64,000 nucleotides of DNA from Thalassia testudinum (GCA_037157565.1 JAZHRO010000073.1:96140001-96204000), one strand, 5' to 3'; shown: positions 43,560-56,031, counted from the first letter of the stretch. A program made the numbers and translations. The notes: generated by a model from the sequence alone, not told the origin.

Positions 43560-44260
43560 AACTGGTGAAGAAGAAGCCAAAACCAGCTAGAACTCAACTT
43601 GATCCAACTCACCATAGTTGGAATCCAGCTCACTTGAACTAGGGTTAGCTCATCCTAGCTCCATTCAACTCATCTTAGCTGAATGGCAACTCAAGAGAGC
43701 TCACCTTAGCTTACCTTAGCTCAGGTCAGCTCAAATGCAACTCAATTTAGTTGTGTCTAGCTCATCTCAGCTCCCGTTAGTTCACAGGGAGCTCTAGCTA
43801 GCTTAGCTGAGTTGACTGGAGTTCACTTCAGGGTAGGTCTAGCTACATCCAACTCCACTCAACTCCAGCCAGCAGAAGATGACTTCATTTCAGCTCAGGA
43901 AGCCCAAGTCCAGCTCCTGGGGACTCAGCTTAGCTCAACTCAATTGAGTTAAGCTACCGTAGCTACCTCAACAAGCTAGATCCTCCCTGAGAGCACCAGA
44001 CCTAGCTCACCTCAGCTCCTTTTAGTAGAAACTAGCTTACTTTAGCTTGGCTTAGCGGCTAGTAAGGAACTAGCAAGCTAAGCCAGGTAGAGTAGCTCCT
44101 TCCCAACCTCTTCAGTAGCTGCTAACTCTAGTTTAGCTCTAGACTTCTTCTATCCAGCTCCTCTCCTCAAACCCTAACTCCCATTGCCTACTCCTCTACT
44201 ACATTACCAGTTAAGCTAGCTTAGCTTAGCTTAGCTTAGCTATGCTCCATCTCCCTTGGC
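43560..44260. repeat. AGCT-rich cryptically repetitive stretch
   Basis: Dozens of overlapping (T/C)AGCT(C/T) units (for example TCAGCTCA and CTAGCTTAGCTTAGC). It is not a clean tandem array. The same composition appears in d1 (36,380-36,490). Confidence 0.7.
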
Positions 44261-45426
44261 ATTTACCACCTTAAAACCCCACCTAACTAGCTCCACCAAT
44301 TATCCGTAACCCTAAGTCCACCTAGCTAACCTACTCCACCGTAAGTTGGTGCCAACCCTAGACACCTTTTCACCCCTCACCTCCTTCCAAGAGTCACCTT
44401 TTTTGGTGCCAACTAACCCTCTAGAACCCCCTCCTTTTGGCACCAAAATGACCTCCCATCTACACCCTACACCAACCCCTTCCAAGCCCTATCCACCCTA
44501 CACCTCACCTTCCTTCTAGAAGCCTTCAAGTTGGCGCCAACCCATGGCACCCTTCCATGGTTGGCGCCACTTTTAGGTGCCCCTTAGCCAACCCTAACTA
44601 CCCCTCTTAGCACCTCTTAGGTGGCGCCACTTAACCCTAGCCCTAGGATTATCTTAACCACCCATAACCAGCACCAAACTCCATCCTAGCCCTCCACCTA
44701 TTCACGCCAACCCTACCCCATCCCACTCTATCAAAACCCATCACCTAACACCATTTTATTCATCCTCCAATATATTTAATTCTACCTTACACCCACCATA
44801 GCCCACAGCCAAGGAGAAGAAAGAAAGAAGAATAATAAGGGGGCACATCACCCGCCCCCTTGGTGCCTTTTTGTCATTCATTCACCTTGTGCCATGCTAA
44901 GAAGAAGGAGGATCTTCATCAAGGAGGATGACTAGGCAAAGGAGGAGCTAGCAAGGTGGTTGACACCCACCTTGGAGGAGCATAGTGCACGCCCCCCTTT
45001 GTAGGGTTGCATAGGAGGATGCCAATTTCATTGAAGGAGGAGGAGCCCTTTTCAAGCCTAGGAGCTGCTAGGCTTGGAGCAAGGCGCTTTCCCACTTCAC
45101 CAACAATTCAGGAGGGCTTGTGTTCTATTTTATTTGTTGCAATTATGTAGTAGTAGAAGAGTTCATCTACTAGGGTTTTTGTAAAATACTCTCTCTTTGA
45201 ATCAAAGTTGCCTTCTTTAATCTTTTTGTTGCATAGTCTTGTAGAATTCTTGTTTAACATTTTTCACTCCCTCTCCCTAATTACTCTAGGCCACCATGTG
45301 CCTATAGTGAGCTTAGGGAGAGGCTTTACTTGTCACTATAATAGTACTGTAGTCGATTAGTATAGAGAATTTTCTCACTATCAACAAACCCACATTGTTC
45401 CCGTTATTTCAAAACCTATAAAAATC

Positions 45427-45449
45427 ATATATATATATATATATATATA
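45427..45449. repeat. (TA)n microsatellite
   Basis: An uninterrupted AT dinucleotide run inside the RE-D LTR. Confidence 0.95.
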
Positions 45450-45506
45450 ACATCAAAAAAAGAAAGGTGATTTCTACTTTTCAAGCAAGAGATTAATTTC
45501 TTAAAG

Positions 45507-45520
45507 TATTGCCTCCTTGG
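45507..45520. repeat. target-site duplication of the LINE (left copy)
   Basis: TATTGCCTCCTTGG, repeated as TATTGCCTCCTCGG at 50,671-50,684 after the poly(A). 14 bp with one mismatch, as expected for target-primed reverse transcription. Confidence 0.93.
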
Positions 45521-46883
45521 AGTTCATTTGGGAAGAGAAGAGCTCGAATTTGAATTTCCCTTTGGGCGGGAAGGTCCGGCGATGCACCCTAGGTGATTCG
45601 GAGAGCGCACCGCCAGCAATGGTGGCTAGTCGGTCTGGAGATCACGATCTTGGAGGAGAAAAGAGTAAGATGCCCAAGTGGTTTTTGGAGTCAGGGCTGT
45701 GGACAGGCGGTGGACTCACGATAGGTGGTCAAGGAACTATATGGAGGTGGTCTGCTTTAGATGTCAGTGCCGTGGACATTTGGCAGCAGTGTGACGACAT
45801 CCTATGCTTTGCTTGGCCTGCAGGGGCTATGGCCACAAGCATGACTCCTGCTTGGCAGTCCATGGAGGACCTAGGGGTAGGATGCGCACTGATCTCTAGG
45901 CAAAAAAGGGAGAGGTACAGCTGCCTCTTCCACCTCCCCTGCTGACTTTTGGGGGGCACACCCTAGATGTGGAGATACCTCTGAGTGTGGACATTAAGGT
46001 GGCAGAACTGGTTTTGCGAGGGGCCTTGATTGGGGAAGTGATGATGGGCACTCTATCTCTGGAGAAAGCTCATCAACTGGTAAGCTCTCTTTCCTTCTCA
46101 ACAGATATTTGGAAGATTGCGATCCTCTCCACCTTACAGTTTGTGCTTTTTGGTTTGGGGATGGTAGATGTCGATCACCTATGCTTTCGGTCTAGTAATT
46201 TGTGTGGGTTGACGGTGATGTGGCATCTGGTCACCACTTTTGATGGCTCTTTGTCTGTGCGACCACCTCAAAGCGCTGCCCCTAGATTAGGCAATCTTGA
46301 AATCAAAGGTCTACCTTTGCGCCTAAGGTCTATGGTGGTGGTGGAAGCTATGATTGCTGGGTTTGCTTCTGTGGAAAAGGATGCTATGATTGGCCTATCT
46401 GAAGGCGATGGTAGTGTTTTGAATGTGTGGGTGGATGTCTTTAGGGCTAGGTCTGTTCCAGATGACCTGATTCCCCGGTGTGGGGGGAGCTCATGGCTAC
46501 TGCTCTTGAACTTTCATGTGGCTAATAGGGATGTGGAATCACACCATCACCCTCCATCTTATGCTGAGGTGCTGCAAGCCAAAGCAGGCTCAATACTGAG
46601 GGATTGTGAAATTCAGGAGAAGATGGCTGAGCCCAATAAAGATATGGAACTGGAAAATGGGGTGGGGGGTTTGATGGCAAAGGAGGGGATGTTTGAAACT
46701 CTAGAAGCTGGGAGGGGTGCACCTCTACTTCAAGGTGACTTGGCTATGGTAGTGAAAGAAGGTGAGGAGATGACATTGATGAATGAGACTGTGGCTGAGG
46801 ATTTGAAAGGTGGGACTCCAAGAGCCAATGCTCCTATTGAACCTAATCTGGAAGAGCCCCCTGTGAACTCCTTAGATTTGTAA
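45521..46883 (+). pseudogene. LINE ORF1 (nucleic-acid-binding protein, degenerate)
   Basis: ORF1 proteins of plant L1 elements bind the element RNA. The frame ending at 46,883 holds two knuckles at 45,753-45,857. The first, CFRCQCRGHLAAV, lacks its last Cys because that codon is TGA. The second, CLACRGYGHKHDSC, is intact C-X2-C-X4-H-X4-C. After a further stop the frame is open for 305 codons (45,969-46,883), with VAELVLRGALIGEV and a hydrophobic domain. This pattern recalls plant zinc-knuckle/DUF4283-type LINE ORF1 proteins. The C-terminus is acidic. The true start is not seen. Confidence 0.78.
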
Positions 46884-47077
46884 TGTAGTCCACCTGTGGT
46901 TGAGGATCTGTAGTTGGATTCCACAACTCCTTCCATCTCTGGTCTAGGGAGGCCTCCCTACAAGCTCAGGCTGAGAAGACATAGTTCAACACAAAAAGTT
47001 GATGAGTGTGCCATTGCAGCTGTGATGAAGGTTAGTAAAGTCTCTGCTGTGAAGAAGGGGGTTGATCAGATGGCCAA

Positions 47078-48239
47078 ATGAGGACCCTTACTTGGAATGT
47101 GCTTGGATTGCGCGATCGAAGTTGAAAGGCTTCTTTGCTTGGATATTTGAGATAATGGGAGATTGATTGTGCCATCCTCCAGGAAACACATATTGATAGT
47201 GAGGCTGACAAGGCTTGGGTAGAGATGAAAGCTGGAGTTACCAATGACATTGTGATGATCAACTAAGTGGTAGATCTGGGGGTGTTGCTATCTGGTGGAA
47301 GAAGCATGTGTTGCAGTTGGAGGAGGCCTCTTTAGCTAGACACTTACTAACTTGCAGGTTCAAAAGAGACTAAGGAGGCAGTGAATTATTTGTGACAGGT
47401 GTGTATGGTCCCTGTGACCCTGGCAAAAGATATGAGCTGTGGGAGGACTGGAATTTGGCTGCAGATTTTGTGAATGGGGCTACTTGGCTTGTTGGATGGG
47501 ATTTCAATTGTGTGTTGGTGGGAAGTGATAGGCCCAGTGGTGTGGCTGATAGTGCAACCACTGGCTTCCAATTAGTGGCTCAAGCTTTATGTTTGATTGA
47601 GTTCCCCTCCTCTGGCTCTGAATTCACTTGGAGGAATGGAAATGGTTTCATGTCCAAAATTGATAGGTTCTTTGGCAATGCTAGGCTACTGGAACTTTTT
47701 CAGTTATCTTATGTCTGATCACACCCCCTTTTTCTGGGGCAATGGGGAATAGGTGATGCTAGATCTTATTTCAAATTCAGGAAGTCTTGGTTGAGGGAAC
47801 CGGGCTTCAAAGAGATGCTTGAAGGTTGGTGGAGGGCTCAACAGGTTGAGGGAATGGCTACCAGCAAGCTGGCTTCCAAACTATTGGCTATGAGAGTAAT
47901 GTTAAAGGAATATGGTGATGTTGTTTCTGTCATGAGGCATCAGAGATGCAAAGAAGCCTTAATGAAGGTTCAGGAATTTGACTCTAGAGAAGCCAATGAC
48001 CTGTTGTCTGAGTAGGATCACCTTGACAGAAAATGATGGCAGGGGGTGGTGGCTGAAGAGGATCTAAAGCTAGAGATGGATTGGAGGGAATGTTCAAGAC
48101 AACTGTGGCTAAAAGAGGGGGATGCAAACACTAAGTTCTTTCATTTGGCTACTAGCTCTCGGAGAAGACTCAATTTGATTTCCTCAATTGTTAAAGATGG
48201 GTAGAGAACTACCTCCATCTCTGATATCAAAGCTGAGGC
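47078..48239 (+). pseudogene. LINE ORF2, endonuclease part (degenerate)
   Basis: An apurinic-type endonuclease nicks the target DNA. The ATG at 47,078 opens MRTLTWNVLGLRDRS with the Asn of the WN motif, then a stop. ILQETH (Glu) is near 47,180. In a shifted frame come GVYGPC, GWDFNCVL (from the usual GDFN, with Trp inserted and Gly kept) and SKIDRFF, then SDHTP in yet another frame (about 47,714). The linker before RT has LWLKEGDANTKFFH. At least three frame changes and several stops. Confidence 0.85.
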
Positions 48240-50584
48240 TATCAGATACTTCAAGGAATCCTCAAGATCTGCTGGAAGGGGCAGTTGGAAGATGTAGCAA
48301 GTGACCTACCCAGAATCACTGAAGATCAGGGGTCCAGCTTGACTGCTACTATATCTGAGTCTGAAACCTTAAATGCCGTCAAGGATCTCAACTGTGAGGG
48401 CTCACCTAGTCCTGATGGAATTCAAGTCTTCTTTTACAAAGAGATGTGGGATGTTGTGGACACTGAGGTGATGGAGGTGATCAGAGAATTTGAGATTGGC
48501 AACTTTAGCTTTGAAAAAATCAATTGGTCCTTATTCCTTTTGCAAAAGACTCCGGGAGCTGAATCATTTTAGGAATTCAGACCCATAGCCCTTTCAAACT
48601 CTATTTATTTGGTGATTAGCAATGTCTTGGACAATAGGTTGCGGCCTGTTCTGCAAGAGCTAATCCACCCTATTCAATCCACCTTCCTTTCTGACAGTTC
48701 TTTACAAGAGTCTTTTATCATGGCCCAGGAGATGATTTGTGGGTGGCACAAGAGGAAGTGTAAAGCTTTTTTGTGGAAAGTTGATTTCCGCAAAGCTTAT
48801 GTTTCCATCTGTTGGCCTTATCTTTGGGAAATGTTTAAAAGAAGAGGTTTTCCCTCTACTTGGATTCAATGGGTAAAAAGGTGTATCACAACTGCCACTT
48901 TCACTCCATTGATAAATGGGAAACCTTGTGGTGCATGGATTCAGCTCCAATGTGGGATCAGACAAGGTTGTCCACTGGTGCCTTTAGTTTTCAACCTGGC
49001 AGTGGACAACTTGGCCTGTTATGCTTGCAAACATGCTAAAGCAGGCCTTATTAGAGGCTATTCCATATCTTGCAGGAGTGCTTTGGCCCCTGTACGTCAA
49101 TATGCAGATGATACGATTTTTTTTGTGGAAGGATCTATTGATGAAGCCCAAGCTCTGTGTCATATGGTCAACATTTTTGGGGATATCTTAGGCCTTAGGC
49201 TGAACAGAGAGAAGTCAAGTTTGGTCTGTTTTGGCTTACCTAAGGCTGAGCAAGGTGACATTTCACCTGTTTTGGGTACCCCTCACATCAGCCTCTCTAT
49301 CAAATATTTGGGTCTGCCAGTGAGGTGCTCTAGAATGAAGAAAAGAGATTGGAATTGTCTCTCTGATAAAATTTCAGTGAAGTTGGATGGGTGGCATAAA
49401 AGCTTCCTATCCAAGGGTGGAAGACTCATCTTGCTCAATTCAGTGATCACCTCAATCCCTCTTTTCTACATTTCCATCTTTAAATCTCCTAAATCTATAT
49501 GGAAGCGGCTGGATGTATTGAGGAAGAGGTTCTTTTGGAGGGGGTCCAAACATGAGAGTAGTTTTATGCAGCCACTGAAGTGGGAGCAGATCTGCCAGCC
49601 AAAGGACAGGGAAGAGCTTGGGATTAAATCCCTAAAACTGTTCAATGATGCCTTATTGCTTAAGTGGGCAATTAAATTCTTGCAAGGAGAGATGAAGCCT
49701 TGGACTGACTTGATTAGTGATAGCTATGGCTCTTCAAATAGTGTGCTCAATAGACTGTGGCCCAATAGACCCTTGCCCTTTTGGAATTCAGTGATCAAAG
49801 CATTGGCTGATAACATGAATTTGCTACAATCGACTCTTGGGGATGGTAGGACCTTCAGCTTCTAGAATGAAGGATGGTCTCGGCTGGGTGTTCTGAAGGA
49901 GATCTATCCAAGGGCTTTTGCAGTAGCCTCTGACAAAGAGGGGACAGTTTGCAAATTTTGGTCTAGCAGTAGTTGCAACTGGATACTGAATGAAGAAGAC
50001 TCCACCAGAAGGGAACTCGGCTATGGGATGAAAGGAGGAATCTGATCTTAGATCTTGAAAGCTTTAGGCCAAGACATGGAGTTGAGGATAACTACATCTG
50101 GAATGGGCTTTACGCTGTACATTGTGGTTACAACAGAATCATGAAAAATTGTAGTGGGTGGAGCTATGACTTCATTGATAAGAAAATTTGGCTATTGAAG
50201 ATCCCCCTTAAAGTACAAATATTTCTTTGGCTGTGTAGGAGAGAGGGCTTGATAATAGGTGATCTGTGACATAGAAGGATGGGAGCTGCTCTTCATGAAT
50301 GTCACTTATGTGGGATGCACACTGACAACATTAATCACATTTTCTCCTCTTTCCTGGTCACTGATGCTATTTGGAGGAGGACTTGCCAGGAGCCATTACC
50401 AACATGGGACTCCATTTGGCATGGGTTTGTTGTGAGAGAGAGGCCACATGTGCACATGGCTGTCACTCTCTGGTGTGTGTGGAAGGCAAGAAATGCGAGG
50501 CTTTTTCAGGAGAGACCGGTGTGTTGTGAACAAAATGTAAGAGAGTGCTGGTCCCTCATACATACTTGGGGATCTGGATTGTAA
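48240..50584 (+). pseudogene. LINE ORF2, reverse transcriptase and C-terminal zinc domain
   Basis: Copies the LINE RNA at the nick. The N-terminal part has SPSPDGIQVFFYKEMW. After one stop (about 48,570) a frame of 418 codons (48,609-49,865) holds PIQSTFLSD, KVDFRKAY (first catalytic Asp), GIRQGCPLVPLVFNLA, the catalytic QYADD (49,098-49,112), LGLPV and SKGGRLILLNSV. This is the complete palm and thumb of a non-LTR RT. After stops, a zf-RVT-like domain follows at 50,279-50,584 with CHLCG and INHIF, then TLWCVWKARNARLF. Active-site residues survive; the ORF does not. Confidence 0.93.
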
Positions 50585-50657
50585 TTCCTCTTACTTGATT
50601 ATATAATATACCTTCCCGGATTGCTATCGTAAGATGATAGCTTTCCTTTTTGGTATC

Positions 50658-50670
50658 AAAAAAAAAAAAA
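50658..50670 (+). other. LINE poly(A) tail
   Basis: Thirteen A residues after TGGTATC, directly before the right TSD. Confidence 0.93.
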
Positions 50671-50800
50671 TATTGCCTCCTCGGATGACCCTAAATACTT
50701 CCCTATCTAGGTTAGAAATTTTAAAAGCAAAACAAATTTACACATTACAACAATTACCAAAACAAAACCCTAACTAATAAATCGCGTAAAATCCATATCA
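50671..50800 (+). repeat. RE-D 5' LTR, segment 2 (after the LINE)
   Basis: Starts with the right LINE TSD (50,671-50,684) and ends ...ATCCATATCA at 50,800, four bases before the primer site. Confidence 0.7.
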
Positions 50801-50804
50801 CTTT

Positions 50805-50825
50805 TTGGCACTGTTGTAGGGGAGG
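50805..50825 (+). other. RE-D primer binding site
   Basis: TTGGCACTGTTGTAGGGGAG plus G, matching RE-2's TTGGCACCGTTGCCGAGGAG with a few changes. Confidence 0.75.
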
Positions 50826-52489
50826 CATGGCTTTGCCTAATTAATTCCCTTGCTTGAAGTGGATCTCATCCCCTTGTCACTCTTTTCTCTTGTGTGCAGG
50901 AATCGGTTGCAGGAAAAAAGTGGGAAATTTTGAGAAGCTTGAAGTATCTTGTCTTCCCACGGAATTCCAGGTCAGCATCTCTTTTCTTGTCACACTTAGC
51001 CTAAAAACCTACCAAAAAAATACTAAACTTGGCTTTCAGGATCCTAAATATCTTAATTAAGTGGAGTGGGGCAAATTAAAATCTATTATTCGCTTGTTTG
51101 CATCATTAAACACCACTCCACCTTAAGTGTCGGTAGTCTGATTTTCTAGTCCAGACTGTTGTTCGGATTCCAAAAATTAATTCCCGACACCACGGGCCTC
51201 CTAAAATCATAAAATTTCACCTAATGATTCCAAATCAACTAAGGAACATTTTTTCTAAATTTCAAACTAACTAGTTTTGTATTTAACTTTTAAAAATTCA
51301 CTGACTGTAGAGGGGTCACACCCTCTAATCTTCCTATTTTGCTACTGTCCATGAATTTTTAGAATTTTTGTAGTTATCTAATTTTTGTGAAATATAGCTT
51401 TCTGGAATCCTTATAAAATCCTACGCAAAACGTAAAATCACCAAAAATTTTTGAGGTCGATGGTGGTACTGAAAAGTCTAAAATACCCACGAGTATCATT
51501 TTTGGACTTTGACACTAGCACAAAGAGAAATTCTTTAAAAATATCAAACAAATTCCTAAAATCCTAAAAAAGATCTTTTCTGGAATCCTTGTTTGATTTT
51601 CCATAAAGTAGTGGTGTTGTTTGATCTGTTTAGACCACTACCTAATACAGAAAGCCTAAAAAAGATCCACTGGTAGTTAAATTTCTATCCTAGGATCAAT
51701 TGGATCAAGGTTTCTTTTCCATTTTTAGAGACAAACAACTAAAAGGAAATTGATCTCAACCCATACAACTTTATTTCCTTTTATTGTGAATCTCAGAAAC
51801 TTTGTTTGAACTCTTAAGAAGGATACCCTAAAAAACACTAACTTAAATCCGATTCTAAAATACAGAAATACATTAAATTGTGTGACAACATGCTTTTCAT
51901 TGAAATGAATTTCCAATTCCCGCACACACACACAAAAGACTTGAAATAATAGGGCAATAACCCAATCAACGCCCTCCACATTCCGTGTGCACTTTAGTAT
52001 CCTAGACTTAATTAAAATCTGTAGCAATTTGACCCCTAATGTTTTATCAACTTAGGCTTGCTATCAAGGCCATAAGTTTTCTTTAGTTAATATCAATTCT
52101 GCCATCTATATGTGGTGTTCTGGCTAAGGGGCTATGTCAAATGACCAAGAACGGGTTTGCACAAGCCCCTGGGGATTCTCCTGGGAAATGCTTAGGACAA
52201 AACCTCCCCTTAAGCAACTTGGCTAGATTTGTTGACATAATGGGTATTCACTATTAATTACTTATTTCCTAGGTAGACCAAGTCTTAGGTTATTTTTATG
52301 GAGTCACATTTAAGTTAGGTCTAGAATTTTAATTGCTTGTGTGCACACTTCTCTCATCTCCATCTCTTCTCCTCCCCTCCCGTTCTTCCATTATATGCAC
52401 GGGTGACTGTCTCAAAATTCACACTTGGAGGGCCCTTTTGATTTTGCCCATGGGCAAAAGGACCATTTTTTCCTTCTTCTTCTTCTAAA
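50826..52489 (+). other. RE-D leader
   Basis: 1.66 kb without coding signal; AT-rich. At 52,131-52,150 it reads GCTATGTCAAATGACCAAGA, the leader motif also seen in RE-E and RE-A, about 360 bp before the gag ATG and followed by GCCCCTGGGGATTC. The 100-codon antisense ORF at 51,725-52,027 has no recognisable domain. Confidence 0.65.
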
Positions 52490-54568
52490 ATGGAAAATCA
52501 ACAAAATAGGTCTACTAACCCTTCCACTTCCACCCCTAATCCCACCTTTAACCCTACTACTAACCCTAATTCTGACCCTTCCACCCAAAACCCCCCACCT
52601 TTGACTTCCCGCACTTGGAGCTCCCTAAAGCTGATTTGCCTCAATCACAACATCAAGCCCCCTTGCCTGATCTCTTGACAATGATGCATGAGCAGATTGC
52701 TCAACTGAATGCCAATCAACAAACATTCACTAGGAACATCCAAAACCTAGCCAATCAAAGGACAAACCCACCACCACGTCAGTAGCCTGTTATTCCTTTA
52801 AAAGATTTTTATCATCCTTCTTATTATGAGGAACGACCAGGGGTGGTCATACTAGAGGGAGACTTCAAGATCAAGCCAGCAGTTCTGAACCTTATAAAAC
52901 ATGTTCATGGCCTTCCTAGGGAAGGCCCATTCAACCACTTTGAAGAGCTGACTCTTCTTGCACAAACAACATGTTCCTGAATTGTGCAAGAAAACCTTTG
53001 GCTGATACGGCTATTCCCGTTATCTCTTAAAGATAAGGCTGCTTACTGGTTCAGGACCATTGGCTGACCCATCACCACATGGCCTTAGCTCAAGAGCACC
53101 TTCCTCAGGAAATTCTTTCCCATAGGTCGTACTAATTCCCGGCAAAGATCTATTACGACCTTTCCACAAAAATCTAGTGAGACCTTCCACGCTTCTTGGG
53201 AAAGCTTTCAAGATCTCCTAAGAAGTTGCCCACACCACGAGATTCCTTTATGGCAGCTCGTGCAGATCTTTTATCACGGATTAGATGATCAAATCTGACG
53301 TTTCGTCGATGCCTCATGTGAAGGCAACTTCTTGAATAAGGATGTTGAGAGTGCCTATGACCTTTTTGAAGAAATGAGTGAAAACTTATTTAATCAAGCT
53401 TCCATGAACACATTTTGCAGAACTCCAAACCTATAGTTCGGTGTTCATGAAGTAGGCACTCAATCTATCCCTATCACCCAAGATGAACTTCAAATGATTG
53501 CTCAAAAACACGACCAGATGTACATTAATCAAAAGAAAATTGAGGAAAGGCTCACCACATCAACCCAAGCTCAACATCTAACCCAGCCTAACATTCCACG
53601 AAAAGAAAATTTGCACAATCTCAACACTACCCCTGCTGCTTATTACCAATATTTAAAGACTGTCTATGATTCACTAGGGAATTACAACTATTCAGATCTT
53701 AACCCCACTCAAAATATTTCTGCCATCCAGCAGCCATTTCAAAATTCTTCCAATTGGAAGAATTACCTGAATTACTCTTGGAATAATCAGGTTCCTCCCC
53801 AACCAAATCAATTTAATGGGTATGGGTCTAATCCAGCCTTTCATCCTGGGCCATCCCAATAAGACATCAATGCCCAGATGATGAGAACCCTGCAGGAAAT
53901 GCAGACAAAGATGACATAAGTAACTCGCACCATCACAAATCTGAATAATCAGATTAGGTTACTCCTACACAAAGACCTGCAGGACATCTACCCTTCCAAC
54001 CCATGCCCAACCCTAATCACCGAAGGAACCAGTATTTGGGCAGAAATCCACACTACCTAAATTAGACTCCTATTAATCCACCACCTCAGTAGCCTCCCAA
54101 GTTTCCGTAACCACAGGCCCCCCCACCTCCTACAAATAATAATCCGACTGCACATGTAGTTACGTTGAGGAGTGGGAAAACCACGATTGATCCCAGGCCT
54201 TCACAAAAACCTTGTGACATCCCCATCCTTGTGCAAATCGACTCTCCACTCCCACATCAAGAAGAAAAAGAAGCACAAAAATCTCAGGACACAACTCCTA
54301 TCCCTTTTCCACAAGCTCTTCACCCCTCCACTAATCGAAAAAAGAAATATGAGCCCACCACAGAAGAACTCATGGATCTATTCAGGCAAGTTCAAATCAA
54401 TATCCCTCTCCTAGATCTAATCAAGTATATACCTGCCTATGCCAAAATTTTGAAGGAGATTTGTACTCCCAAAAGGTAGGCCAAAAATCTAGGACAGGTG
54501 CATCTTTCAGAGACAGTAAGCTCTATCAAACAGAGCAAGCTTCCTCCTAAGATGAAAGATTCGGTGTG
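52490..54568 (+). pseudogene. RE-D gag (degenerate)
   Basis: ATG at 52,490 opens an Asn/Pro/Thr-rich N-terminus. The gag domain lies about 52,800-53,300 (FNHFEELTLL, LFPLSLKDKAAYWF, FLRKFFPIGRT, PLWQLVQIFYHGLD), homologous to RE-1's LFPFSLQDKAKHWY. The rest is Gln/Asn-rich (FQNSSNWKNYLNYSWNNQ) and then TTEELMDLFRQVQINIPLLD, matching the gag end of RE-1/RE-2. No CCHC knuckle is visible, unlike RE-1 and RE-2. Several stops and frame changes. It runs into PPKMKDS, the start of the protease region, where RE-E is inserted. Confidence 0.85.
54564..54568. repeat. target-site duplication of RE-E (left copy, GTGTG)
   Basis: GTGTG before the LTR tip at 54,569; the right copy at 62,362-62,366 is GGGTG, one mismatch. 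Confidence 0.75.
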
Positions 54569-56007
54569 TGATTGCACAGTAATCATAGGCCCTAATTTAC
54601 CAAAATTTAGCTAGGACTTAGCTTAACATGAACATTCTGCATGCATACACATCATATTTTTCATCGTAGTTGATATATGTGTTTTATGCATTAAACTGAG
54701 TTATTTGAGATGTATTAATGATTGCAGGTAATCCAGGGTTGCAAATGACCAATCCAATCTTCTGGATTTGTTCGGAATAACGACGGGAGTCCAACCCATC
54801 CAAGATCGCATCAATCAGACTCCCGTAGCACCCTAGGGAGTTCATAGATGAGCAAGAGCCAAGGGGAAAATTGAAGAAGATTAGGACCTCAGATGACAAA
54901 TCCAACTGTACGATGGATCCGAATCGACGTTCGTAGTCCAATGGTGCAGAAATCAACTTAATCGGAGGCCTACATCATCAGATATAAAGAGAAGAAGAAC
55001 GAACGACCATGATGGCGCCATGTGGCACCATCGTAGCCACCCCTCGCCGTGCTCCCAACTTTTGAAGGCACCTCTCCTCGCGGTGTAGGCTATTGGAACT
55101 TCATCCAACGACCACGAACATGCAATGTTGCCACCCAGATTGGATCAGTATAAATATAAATAAGCACGTATATATGATAAAGGCTTTACGCAACGCATTG
55201 GCTAGTGTGCACGTACGTAAGCACGGGACACCGATTTAAGCCTTGCGCTACGCAAATTTGATGCGGCGTCGCAAGCTGGCACGTGCAGGCAATTAGAGGG
55301 CTGAGATGCGTCCACGTGGCACGATCGCACGGGCTATTGCGAGATCAGAAAGGTGTGAGAAGCATGCGTAGGATTTGAAATCGGACAGCTGAGATGATGA
55401 GGCTGATTTGAAGGCGAAAACGTGAACGTGTGGCGAGTGGGAACCGTGCGATCTGCATCCGAGGGCATGCAAAGCACCATGTGGCAGCACCAGAATAAAT
55501 CGATCGGGAAAGGATTTGCACTGGAAAAAAAAAATATAAAGGACTAAAAGGGCCCCCCCTTGGAGATAACTCTCAACTCTCTCTTCTTCTTGATCCTTCT
55601 TCTACCCCTCTCTCTTCTTCTTCTTCCCGTCTTCTCTGCCTCCATTTGAAAAATCCATTGGGCCACCCTATCGGATTGTCGCTGCTTCTCTCAACCTCTC
55701 TGAAAGGCCACCACAATCTACCCATGGTGCCCTTATTCTATTCTATAAGTAGTTTATATTCATGTTATCATTTAGTCTAGTTTCATGCTTGAAATTCATG
55801 TTCAAATGCTCTATGTGATATATATATCTTGATTCATTGTGTCTATTATTTAGAAATTAGATTTTGAATAAGTGCATGAAATCAAAAGTATTTTTCGGCC
55901 TCCATGTGATCGATTGAGACTTCCAGTTCCATTAATTTTATTTGTCGAGACGTAGTTCGTGCTATACTATGATGTATTTATCTTTTACACGATCTACGCC
56001 TCGAACA
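54569..56007 (+). repeat. RE-E 5' LTR
   Basis: TGATTGCACAGTAATCATAG to ...CGCCTCGAACA. Matches 60,927-62,361 along its length. TATA at 55,534-55,541 (AATATAAAGGACTAAAAG), followed by a TCTCTCTTCTTCTTG leader. Confidence 0.92.
55533..55541 (+). promoter_or_regulatory. TATA box of RE-E 5' LTR
   Basis: AAATATAAAGGACTAAAAGG. The right LTR has CTATAAAAGGACTAAAAGG at 61,893. Transcription probably begins about 30 bp downstream, around CTTGGAGATAACTC. Confidence 0.7.
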
Positions 56008-56010
56008 AAA

Positions 56011-56031
56011 TTGGCATCATTGCCAGGGAGG
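56011..56031 (+). other. RE-E primer binding site
   Basis: TTGGCATCATTGCCAGGGAG plus G, three bases after the LTR; same type as RE-A and RE-2. Confidence 0.8.

Larger units (their letters stand above)
43371..45506 (+). repeat. RE-D 5' LTR, segment 1 (before the LINE)
   Basis: No gene. From 43,560 to 44,260 it is built largely of AGCT-containing short repeats. Then it has the GGTGCCAACC and TTGGCGCCAACCC blocks shared with d1 and d2, a weak TATA at about 44,771, and a leader-like segment with AAGGTGGTTGACACCCACC. I could not place the LTR start: the first 190 bp after the RE-C breakpoint may be foreign. Confidence 0.65.
45521..50670 (+). mobile_element. L1-type LINE, 5.15 kb, degenerate
   Basis: Bounded by a 14-bp TSD and a 13-nt A tail (50,658-50,670). 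Carries ORF1 with zinc knuckles, then ORF2 with endonuclease, reverse transcriptase and a C-terminal zinc-finger domain. It lies inside the RE-D LTR. Only about 230 bp precede the ORF1 zinc knuckles and no clean ORF1 start is visible, so it may be 5'-truncated. Multiple stops and frameshifts are present. Confidence 0.93.

Noticed and set aside
45427..45449. TATATA run as a promoter
   Set aside because: It is a plain dinucleotide microsatellite, and it lies downstream of a better-placed TATA candidate in the LTR.
51725..52027. 100-codon antisense ORF in the RE-D leader
   Set aside because: AT-rich, no domain, opposite to the element's direction.
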